From the NCBI GenBank assembly GCA_905480305.1, contig CAJQPV010000241.1, positions 1 through 6,995 on the forward strand: a stretch of 6,995 nucleotides of DNA, in the 5' to 3' direction. This document shows, one piece after another, positions 1 through 6,995 of the stretch. A program made the translations under genes and the position numbers. Each line of letters begins with the position of its first letter. Within the stretch, counting starts at the first letter, position 1. Under the pieces are notes generated by a model. The model did no database searches. It saw nothing but the letters and a program-made list of their open reading frames with translations, and was not told the DNA's origin. The stretch is from an uncultured Gammaproteobacteria bacterium (GTDB lineage: Bacteria > Pseudomonadota > Gammaproteobacteria > UBA9214).

Positions 1-1120
1 CCAGATGATTCACGCAACCATTGATACCGTCAGCGTGGATTTCAAATGTGGAGAAGGTAATTTCTTTCGTGCCAATGGCTCTACCATCGTCGATCCGGGC
101 TTTATGGCCGTCTACCAGGAAGACGTCGACGACAAGAAGGGTGGCAGTGACGAAAGTATTTTGCCGCCGCTGCAAGAGGGTGATGCCTGCATACTGAGTG
201 ATGTGCGTGCCGACCAGCATTTCACCGAGCCACCGCCACGGTATTCCGAGGCGAGCCTGGTGAAGGCGCTGGAAGAGTATGGCATTGGCCGTCCCTCCAC
301 CTATGCAACCATCATCTCGACATTGCAGGCACGTGAATACGTTACGCTCGAGAAGAAACGCTTTTACCCTACGGATGTCGGTCGTGTGGTGATTGAATTT
401 CTCACCGAGAATTTTACCCCCTATGTAGATTACGATTTTACTGCCGGCCTGGAAGATGAACTGGATGCCGTCTCCCGCGGTGAAAAAGACTGGATACCCG
501 TGATGAACGAATTCTGGAAACCGTTCCAGAAACTTATTGGCAAGGACTACGACCGGCCCTATCCAAAGCCGGTCGAGGAAAAATGCCCGGAATGCGACAA
601 GCAATTACAGATGAGCCTGGGCCGGGGCGGTTTCTTTCTCGGCTGCTCGGGCTACCCGGATTGCAAGTACACGCGTAATGTCGGCGAAGATCAGGGAAGT
701 GCGGCACCGGAAGTCGTTGAAGGCCGTAGTTGCCCGCAGTGTGAATCCGACCTGATTATTCGCTCCGGACGTTACGGCAAGTTCATTGGCTGCAGCAGCT
801 ACCCGAACTGCAAGTTCATCGAACCGCTCGAAAAGCCGGAAAATACCGGCGTACAGTGCCCGGAGTGCAAGAAAGGCAGCATCCTCAAACGCAAATCACG
901 GCGTGGCAAGTTGTTCTTTTCCTGTGAACGTTACCCGGACTGTAAATATGCTATCTGGAACCAGCCGCTGGCAGAACCCTGCCCGGACTGTCACTGGCCG
1001 ATCACCTCGATCAAGACAACCAAACGTTCCGGCACTCAACGTGTATGCCCGCAACAGGACTGTAAATTTGTCGAAGCATGGGACAAACCGCTGCCGGAAA
1101 TGGAGAAAGCGACAGATTGA
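1..1120 (+). CDS. topA: DNA topoisomerase I, C-terminal part (5' end outside window)
   Basis: This is the 3' part of type IA DNA topoisomerase I, the cytoplasmic enzyme that relaxes negative supercoils by single-strand passage. The first full codon starts at base 2, so the gene enters from the left. The catalytic tyrosine region lies outside the window. Counting from the Met codon at base 5, the core motif EASLVKALEEYGIGRPSTYA (83-102) is typical of the TopA cleavage domain, and VDYDFTAGLEDELD (141-154) also matches the family. Four zinc ribbons of the Topo_C_zn type follow, with cysteines at 194/197/214/220, 243/246/263/269, 285/288/307/313 and 326/329/348/353. These bind single-stranded DNA in known TopA proteins. 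The protein ends 18 residues after the last ribbon, so it lacks the long ribbon-like tail of E. coli TopA. tsaC follows after 43 bases and may be co-transcribed. The identification is firm. Confidence 0.97.
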   Translation, partial: QMIHATIDTVSVDFKCGEGNFFRANGSTIVDPGFMAVYQEDVDDKKGGSDESILPPLQEGDACILSDVRADQHFTEPPPRYSEASLVKALEEYGIGRPSTYATIISTLQAREYVTLEKKRFYPTDVGRVVIEFLTENFTPYVDYDFTAGLEDELDAVSRGEKDWIPVMNEFWKPFQKLIGKDYDRPYPKPVEEKCPECDKQLQMSLGRGGFFLGCSGYPDCKYTRNVGEDQGSAAPEVVEGRSCPQCESDLIIRSGRYGKFIGCSSYPNCKFIEPLEKPENTGVQCPECKKGSILKRKSRRGKLFFSCERYPDCKYAIWNQPLAEPCPDCHWPITSIKTTKRSGTQRVCPQQDCKFVEAWDKPLPEMEKATD

Positions 1121-1163
1121 TCTTGATTTGCACTGCTGAAAATCCATTCATGTCAGATACACC

Positions 1164-1727
1164 ATGAACTGGCGTATACGCGAAGCGGTTCGCCAACTGC
1201 ACGCCGGCGGTATTATCGCCTACCCGACAGAGACCGTATACGGACTCGGCTGTGATCCGTTCAATGGTGTCGCTGTGTTACAGCTGCTGTCATTGAAGCA
1301 ACGCACCATGGCACAGGGCGTCATCCTCATCGCCAGCGAGCTGGCACAGCTCGAGCCGTTACTGCTGCCGTTGAAGCCGGCAACCAAAAAACGCATAACC
1401 GGCAAGATGCCAACACCGGTGACCTGGATCCTGCCATGCCGTTCTGAAACCCCGGCATGGTTACGTGGCGAGCATGATTCACTTGCGATTCGACTCACCT
1501 CACACTCGCTTGCCAATGAACTCTGCCACGCCTGGGGAAGACCGCTGGTTTCCACCAGCGCAAACATCCATGGACGCAAGCCCGCTACCAGCGCCATCCA
1601 GGTACACAAGGCATTTAATAATCAACTGGACTGCATCCTGCACGGTGCGCATGGCAATAACACGCCCAGCCAGATTCGCGATGGCCTGACGGGCAAGCTT
1701 CTCGGTCGTGGTGCCGGCGCACAGTGA
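1164..1727 (+). CDS. tsaC: L-threonylcarbamoyladenylate synthase TsaC (YrdC/Sua5 family)
   Basis: This 187-residue protein matches short-form TsaC (E. coli 190 residues). The family makes threonylcarbamoyl-AMP from threonine, bicarbonate and ATP; TsaBDE then uses it to form t6A at position 37 of ANN-decoding tRNAs. Visible marks are IAYPTETVYGLGCDP (18-32), the KxR nucleotide site K45/R47, DSLAIR (105-110), the STSAN motif (130-134; S132/N134) and the ending SQIRDGLTG (169-177). There is no extra Sua5 domain. One oddity is that the usually well-kept WPGPVT stretch reads MPTPVT (82-87). The ATG at 1164 puts 17 residues before IAYPTE, close to related short proteins. I see no clear Shine-Dalgarno sequence before it. 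A five-codon reading frame from 1150 ends on this start codon (ATGA overlap), so coupled initiation is possible. hemF starts 21 bases after the stop. Confidence 0.94.
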   Translation: MNWRIREAVRQLHAGGIIAYPTETVYGLGCDPFNGVAVLQLLSLKQRTMAQGVILIASELAQLEPLLLPLKPATKKRITGKMPTPVTWILPCRSETPAWLRGEHDSLAIRLTSHSLANELCHAWGRPLVSTSANIHGRKPATSAIQVHKAFNNQLDCILHGAHGNNTPSQIRDGLTGKLLGRGAGAQ

Positions 1728-2681
<954 letters not shown>

Positions 2682-2685
2682 CTTC

Positions 2686-2706
2686 AGCTGCACATTTGTA
2701 GCAGCT
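2686..2706 (+). other. Hairpin immediately after hemF
   Basis: Arms AGCTGC (2686-2691) and GCAGCT (2701-2706) flank a nine-base loop, five bases past the hemF stop. No T-tract follows, so it is not a standard intrinsic terminator. It could protect the 3' end of the hemF message or be chance. Confidence 0.3.
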
Positions 2707-2719
2707 CTGTGTAGTCTGT

Positions 2720-2742
2720 ATAGCAACGCATCGATAGCAACG
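2720..2742. repeat. 9-bp direct repeat, 14-bp period
   Basis: ATAGCAACG occurs at 2720-2728 and again at 2734-2742 with five bases between. The copies are identical. The second ends eight bases before the A-tract of the terminator. Two copies are too few to call an iteron array; a protein site or chance duplication are both possible. Confidence 0.4.
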
Positions 2743-2749
2743 GGCAGGC

Positions 2750-2775
2750 AAAAAAAACCCGCCTTTCGGCGGGTT
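2750..2775 (-). terminator. Intrinsic terminator for minus-strand transcription
   Basis: An 8-bp perfect stem (2756-2763 with 2768-2775, arms AACCCGCC and GGCGGGTT) closes a four-base loop. Read on the minus strand the loop is GAAA and the stem runs directly into eight T residues (2757-2750), partly shared with the stem: a textbook Rho-independent terminator. On the plus strand only TT and then GAAAACG follow, so it should stop hemF transcription poorly unless it works as a weak bidirectional element. Just upstream in the minus direction is a second hairpin, ACGCT/AGCGT (2780-2793), also with a GAAA loop. The nearest minus-strand gene ends at 3068, about 290 bases away. Confidence 0.8.
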
Positions 2776-2882
2776 GAAAACGCTTTTCAGCGTCGGAGGA
2801 GACCGTGAGCCCTTGTGTGTGCAATGGCTAAAAATACTTTCTGAAATGGGCCCTGATCTTCCTTAATCCCTGCTGGACCCAC

Positions 2883-2913
2883 ATCAGAAGACACTGTTGT
2901 GTCACTGTCTGAT
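2883..2913. other. Imperfect 31-base inverted repeat (possible RNA hairpin)
   Basis: An outer stem ATCAGA (2883-2888) pairs with TCTGAT (2908-2913), and an inner stem GACAC (2890-2894) pairs with GTGTC (2899-2903), closing a TGTT loop. An asymmetric internal loop (one base against four) separates the stems. It lies in the non-coding spacer, upstream of the minus-strand terminator in the minus direction. It may be part of a structured transcript. No known family is recognised. Confidence 0.4.
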
Positions 2914-3067
2914 CAGGCTATCGGCGCTCGCACGGGAATCTTTAATGAAACAGCGGCATGTCAGGACAACACCCCGGAATACACATATCTAACTGTGTTT
3001 ATTGAATATTTTATTATTTACGTGGCAGACGTTGCGCCCGAACAGCCAGCATACACCACGGCAGTTG

Positions 3068-3649
3068 TTATCCGAGCGTATCCCGATGCGTAGCCCCGAA
3101 CGGCACGCCGGTATCACCCTGTAATTGTTTTATCACGGCGGCCTCTGCCAGCAATGACTGCAGTTGCTGCGGCGCGGACGCGGTATCAGCAAGCGCTAAC
3201 CAGCCCAGCAACTCATGTTGTCGCACCAGCCGAAAATAGTCCGCTGAAGAAAGATATTCTGCTGCCAGCGCAAAACCGTCAGCCAGGTGCTGATGTGCGC
3301 CTGTCTGTTTACAACTTGCCAGCAGCTGTCCGTAAACCAGTTCCAGCAGTGCCTGCTCGGGTACATTCTGTACCGCCGCCAGCAACTGTTGATAATCCAG
3401 TTGCACATCGATGCGATACTGAAACCGGCAAACAAGCTGCAATAGATGCAATGCATAACAGGAAGCACCGTTACACAAACGTGTCTGCAGTTCCTGCTGC
3501 AGGGCAGACTGAAGGGTCACCAACCGGCTGCGAGTCAGCGGAGTTGCATACCATTCAGACAGTTGCGGGCACTGTTGATGCAGTAGTGCGGTCACCGCAC
3601 AGCTCTGCCCGGGCTCTGTAACAGACTGTTTCTGTTGATACATTGTCAT
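3068..3649 (-). CDS. Hypothetical protein, Leu/Gln-rich, 193 residues
   Basis: I do not recognise this protein. It is about 18% Leu and 14% Gln, looks mainly helical and soluble, and has no signal peptide or membrane segment. Six cysteines lie at 17, 27, 59, 64, 74 and 113, without a regular metal-binding pattern. The minus strand is favoured over the overlapping plus-strand frame (3154-3621) because its codons show the CTG/CAG/GCG bias of the neighbours and its translation has normal hydrophobic spacing, whereas the other frame gives a Val/Ala/Pro/Thr-rich shadow. Starts at 3649 or at the second Met (3643) are both possible; no clear Shine-Dalgarno sequence helps decide. The gene is divergent from hemB with 94 bases between starts. 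The first strong terminator downstream is at 2750-2775. It may be a fast-evolving lineage-specific gene; a role linked to haem synthesis is conceivable from position only. Confidence 0.72.
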   Translation of the reverse strand: MTMYQQKQSVTEPGQSCAVTALLHQQCPQLSEWYATPLTRSRLVTLQSALQQELQTRLCNGASCYALHLLQLVCRFQYRIDVQLDYQQLLAAVQNVPEQALLELVYGQLLASCKQTGAHQHLADGFALAAEYLSSADYFRLVRQHELLGWLALADTASAPQQLQSLLAEAAVIKQLQGDTGVPFGATHRDTLG

Positions 3650-4763
<1,114 letters not shown>

Positions 4764-4822
4764 AAGCGCTGACCGGCAGATGGCAATCAAGGACGCCGTG
4801 AATCTATGAGGAACATAAACTG

Positions 4823-5641
4823 ATGGATCATTATGCCGTCATGGGCAACCCGGTTGCGCACAGCAAATCCCCGCGTATCCACGCGCTGTTTGCCAAACAA
4901 ACAAAACAGCAACTCGACTACCAGGCTATCCTGGTGGAAAAAGATGACTTCAACAATGCCGTTGCCGACTTTCTGCAGCACGGCGGCATGGGTCTGAATA
5001 TCACGGTACCGTTGAAGGAAGCTGCCTGGGCACTGGCGACCACACGCAGTCAGCGTGCCGAACGTGCTGGCGCGGTTAACACACTGGTTCTGAATCAGCA
5101 CGGGCGGCACTTTGGTGATAACACCGATGGCACCGGACTGGTGCGCGACCTGCTGCTGAATAACAGCGCTACTTTAAAAAACAAACGCCTGTTACTGGTG
5201 GGTGCCGGCGGCGCCGCGCGCGGTGTCATCGAGCCGCTATTGCATGAAAACCCCGACTTGCTGGTGATCGCCAACCGCACAGCAGCAAAAGCCGTCGAGC
5301 TGGCACGCCTGTTTTGCGATCTGGGTCACACCGAAGGTTGCGGACTGGATGATGTCGCCGGACAGTCATTTGACCTCATCATCAATGCAACCGCTGCCAG
5401 CCTCAAAGGACAGGTGCCGGCGCTGCCGGACAGCGTCATATCAACTGACTGCAGCTGTTATGACATGATGTATGCAGACAGGCCTACCGCCTTCATGGAC
5501 TGGGCACAGCAACGCGGTGCAGCCCGCTGCATGGATGGGCTGGGGATGCTGGTGGAGCAGGCCGCCGAGTCATTTTATATATGGCGAAAAGTACGGCCGG
5601 ACACAGCACCGGTGATACAGGCATTACGCTCACCGTCCTAA
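4823..5641 (+). CDS. aroE: Shikimate 5-dehydrogenase (NADP-dependent)
   Basis: This 272-residue protein has the same length as E. coli AroE, which reduces 3-dehydroshikimate to shikimate with NADPH in chorismate synthesis. The substrate site shows in GNPVAHSKSP (8-17; S14, S16) and NITVPLKE (59-66) with catalytic K65. D102 lies in GDNTDGTGL (98-106). The dinucleotide-binding loop is GAGGAARG (127-134) with NRT (151-153), the NADP-selecting motif. DGLGMLVEQAA closes the substrate pocket near the C-terminus. The ATG at 4823 has AGGA at 4809-4812, and the protein begins in register with E. coli AroE. A five-codon frame (4806-4823) ends in TGA overlapping this ATG. The last four bases overlap the end of the convergent carbonic anhydrase gene, and I see no U-tract terminator between them. 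Confidence 0.97.
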   Translation: MDHYAVMGNPVAHSKSPRIHALFAKQTKQQLDYQAILVEKDDFNNAVADFLQHGGMGLNITVPLKEAAWALATTRSQRAERAGAVNTLVLNQHGRHFGDNTDGTGLVRDLLLNNSATLKNKRLLLVGAGGAARGVIEPLLHENPDLLVIANRTAAKAVELARLFCDLGHTEGCGLDDVAGQSFDLIINATAASLKGQVPALPDSVISTDCSCYDMMYADRPTAFMDWAQQRGAARCMDGLGMLVEQAAESFYIWRKVRPDTAPVIQALRSPS

Positions 5642-6171
5642 CATCTCGCCATATGGCGGTTCTTCAGTTCCACGTAGTGCGCCGCGGAATAACTCAGAAA
5701 GCCTTCTTCTTCGGGCCGCAGGGCGCGCGCCTTGCGGGCCGGTGAACCGACCCAGAGATAGCCGCCTTCCAGCTCCCGCCCCGGCGGCACCAGGCTGCCG
5801 GCACCGACAATGGTGCCGGAACGGACAATGGCCCCATCCATCACGGTCGCAGACATGCCGATAAGACAGCGGTCCTCGACAGTGCATCCATGCACGACCG
5901 CCCGGTGACCGACGGTGACGTCAGCACCAATGTGCAAGGCAAATCCGCCCGCTGCAAATTCGCTGTCGTGGCTGACATGCAGGATGCTACCGTCCTGAAT
6001 ATTAGTGCGCGCGCCAATATGAATCGTGTTGACATCGCCACGTGCTACCACCATTGGCCACAGCGACGCATCTTCATCAATGCTGACCTCGCCAATCACC
6101 AGCGCAGACTCGTCGACATAGGCAGACGCAGCAATAAGCGGTGAAATATTTTCAAAATCCCTGATAGACAC
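5638..6171 (-). CDS. yrdA: Gamma-class carbonic anhydrase-like hexapeptide protein (YrdA family)
   Basis: The 177-residue product is a left-handed beta-helix protein close to E. coli YrdA (184 residues). Its hexapeptide turns run from about residue 15 to 145, with a short C-terminal helix. The three metal-binding histidines of gamma carbonic anhydrases are present: H65 in ILHVSH and H89/H94 in VGHRAVVHG. R44 and D46 in ARGDVN, which lie at the trimer interface, and Q59/D60 in NIQDGS are also kept. The acidic proton-shuttle loop of archaeal Cam is absent, as in other YrdA-like proteins, so CO2 hydration is likely but not certain. Start: GTG at 6171 with a G-rich AGGGGG five bases upstream; the N-terminus then fits the family. 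It is divergent from prlC, a pairing also known in Pseudomonas. The stop overlaps aroE by four bases, tail to tail. Confidence 0.93.
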   Translation of the reverse strand: MSIRDFENISPLIAASAYVDESALVIGEVSIDEDASLWPMVVARGDVNTIHIGARTNIQDGSILHVSHDSEFAAGGFALHIGADVTVGHRAVVHGCTVEDRCLIGMSATVMDGAIVRSGTIVGAGSLVPPGRELEGGYLWVGSPARKARALRPEEEGFLSYSAAHYVELKNRHMARC

Positions 6172-6334
6172 AAATGCCCCCTGTTAACAGCTGAAATGAT
6201 TTTATTAATGTAGCACGGATACATTCCGGCAGAATTGCAAGCGCTGAACAGGCATTCAACAGTGGCCCGCAAAGTGCTAAAGTGAGCCAGCCCTGACAGG
6301 CATTACTCCCTGTAAATAAAGAGGTATTACCCGA
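6172..6334. promoter_or_regulatory. Divergent upstream region of the carbonic anhydrase gene and prlC
   Basis: These 163 bases separate two divergent starts and should hold both promoters. CTGTTAACAG (6181-6190) is a perfect 10-bp palindrome ten bases upstream of the minus-strand GTG, overlapping the edge of its ribosome binding site. On the minus strand TAAAAT (6204-6199) resembles a -10 box, without a good -35. ACAGGCATT occurs twice (6248-6256 and 6296-6304). GAGG at 6321-6324 is the likely prlC ribosome binding site. I see no clear heat-shock promoter, although prlC is heat-induced in E. coli. Confidence 0.45.
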
Positions 6335-6995
6335 ATGTCGAACCCGCTGCTGCAACTCAACGGCCTGCCACCGTTCTCGAAGATCAGGCCCGAACATGTA
6401 AAACCGGCTGTCACAGAACTGCTGCATGAAAGTCGCCGGCAGGTAGAACGTCTGCTGCAGGAAAACGACCACTACAGCTGGAGCAACCTGGTAGAGCCGC
6501 TGGATGACATGGATAACCGCATCAACCGTGTCTGGTCACCGGTCGGCCACATGAACGCGGTCGTCAACAGTGATGCCTTGCGTGAAACCTATAATGACTG
6601 CCTGCCGTTACTGAGCGAGTATGGCACCGAGATGGGGCAGCACGAAGGTTTATACAAGGCCTTTCGCCAGATCGCAGAGGGTGACGAGATGGCCAAACTG
6701 GATACGGCGCAGCAGAAGGTCATCAACAATGCACTGCGCGATTTCCGCCTTTCCGGTATTGAGCTGGACCAGCAGGCACGCGACCGCTACAAGGAAATAC
6801 TGCAGAAACTGTCGCAACTGTCCTCGCAGTACAGCGACAACGTGCTGGATGCCACAATGCCTGGCACAAGCAGATTAACGATGAAAACCTGCTGGCCGGT
6901 CTGCCCGAAAGTGCCCGCTCACTGGCAAAACAAACCGCCGAACAACGTCAGCTTGATGGCTGGGTATTTACGCTGGAGTTTCCGTCCTATTACCC
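6335..6995 (+). CDS. prlC: Oligopeptidase A, N-terminal part, with an apparent frameshift; 3' end outside window
   Basis: The product begins MSNPLLQLNGLPPFSKIRPE, very like E. coli PrlC/OpdA, a cytosolic M3-family zinc metallopeptidase that degrades short peptides and signal-peptide fragments. LPLLSEYGTEMGQHEGLYKA (about 90-110), NALRDFRLSGIEL and YSDNVLDATM (to residue 175) agree with the family. After the ATG at 6857-6859 the homology moves to another frame: from TGG at 6862 the sequence reads WHKQINDENLLAGLPESA and continues to a match of E. coli EGYLLTLDIPSY. E. coli has NVLDATMGW here, so one base appears to be missing between ATG and TGG (ATGCC where ATGGCC would restore ATM-A-W). Both frames stay open to the window end, so the break would not show as an early stop. 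The HExxH zinc site lies beyond the window. Start: ATG at 6335, GAGG ten bases upstream. Cause: sequencing error or recent loss of function. Confidence 0.9.
   Translation, partial: MSNPLLQLNGLPPFSKIRPEHVKPAVTELLHESRRQVERLLQENDHYSWSNLVEPLDDMDNRINRVWSPVGHMNAVVNSDALRETYNDCLPLLSEYGTEMGQHEGLYKAFRQIAEGDEMAKLDTAQQKVINNALRDFRLSGIELDQQARDRYKEILQKLSQLSSQYSDNVLDATMPGTSRLTMKTCWPVCPKVPAHWQNKPPNNVSLMAGYLRWSFRPIT

Larger units (their letters stand above)
2682..3067. other. 386-base spacer between hemF and an unknown gene
   Basis: I see no convincing protein gene on either strand. In order it holds a hairpin just after hemF (2686-2706), a 9-bp direct repeat (2720-2742), a strong minus-strand terminator (2750-2775), a second small hairpin (2780-2793), a GGAGG followed by a GTG-started eight-codon frame (2795-2831), an imperfect 31-base hairpin (2883-2913) and an AT-rich patch (about 2981-3020) that could hold promoter elements. 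A 64-codon plus-strand frame from GTG at 2899 has no ribosome binding site and its translation resembles no family I know, so I do not call it. The density of RNA-like structure makes a small RNA or a long 3' untranslated region possible; this is inference. Confidence 0.6.

Noticed and set aside
2756..2793. Tandem hairpins as a REP-like mobile repeat
   Set aside because: The stem followed by a U-tract is fully explained as an intrinsic terminator, and no second copy occurs in the window.
2899..3093. 64-codon plus-strand frame in the hemF-hemB spacer, GTG start
   Set aside because: It has no ribosome binding site, resembles no family, begins inside an inverted repeat and overlaps the 3' end of the minus-strand gene.
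3154..3621. 155-codon plus-strand reading frame opposite the unknown gene
   Set aside because: Its Val/Ala/Pro/Thr-rich translation looks like the antisense shadow of a Leu/Gln-rich gene, and the minus strand has the better codon use.
6851..6870. Programmed -1 frameshift in prlC
   Set aside because: There is no slippery heptamer or nearby strong hairpin, and oligopeptidase A is not known to use frameshifting. A missing base is simpler.

Overview
The window looks like ordinary chromosomal DNA from a gammaproteobacterium outside the enteric group. All seven recognisable products are close to gammaproteobacterial housekeeping families. The gene neighbours (tsaC, hemF and aroE near one another; a gamma-class carbonic anhydrase divergent from prlC) match arrangements known from Pseudomonas and related lineages. 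HemB is of the zinc-free, Pseudomonas-like type. I cannot name genus or order, and I see no mobile element, tRNA, rRNA, CRISPR array, riboswitch or replication origin.

Layout. (1) 1-2681, plus strand: the 3' part of topA (DNA topoisomerase I, four zinc ribbons), then tsaC (tRNA t6A synthesis) and hemF (oxygen-dependent coproporphyrinogen oxidase). Gaps of 43 and 21 bases suggest one transcript. (2) 2682-3067: a 386-base spacer without a convincing gene. It holds a strong intrinsic terminator whose U-tract serves minus-strand transcription, a second hairpin beside it, a 9-bp direct repeat and an imperfect 31-base hairpin. (3) 3068-3649, minus strand: an unrecognised 193-residue Leu/Gln-rich protein, divergent from hemB. 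(4) 3650-3743: the shared upstream region, with an 18-bp inverted repeat. (5) 3744-5641, plus strand: hemB (porphobilinogen synthase) and aroE (shikimate dehydrogenase), 59 bases apart. (6) 5638-6171, minus strand: gamma-class carbonic anhydrase-like protein, overlapping the end of aroE tail to tail by 4 bases. (7) 6335-6995, plus strand: the 5' part of prlC (oligopeptidase A), with an apparent one-base deletion near 6860 that breaks the frame.

How the genes relate. HemB and HemF act early and late in the path from 5-aminolevulinate to protoporphyrin. AroE belongs to chorismate synthesis, TsaC to tRNA modification, TopA to DNA supercoiling, and PrlC to peptide turnover. This is a typical mix of core functions, not a specialised pathway. 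I found no evidence for a new multi-gene system. The items most worth a second look are the hemF-hemB spacer with its minus-strand terminator (possible small RNA or long 3' UTR), the unknown 193-residue gene, the inverted repeat upstream of hemB, and the prlC frameshift.
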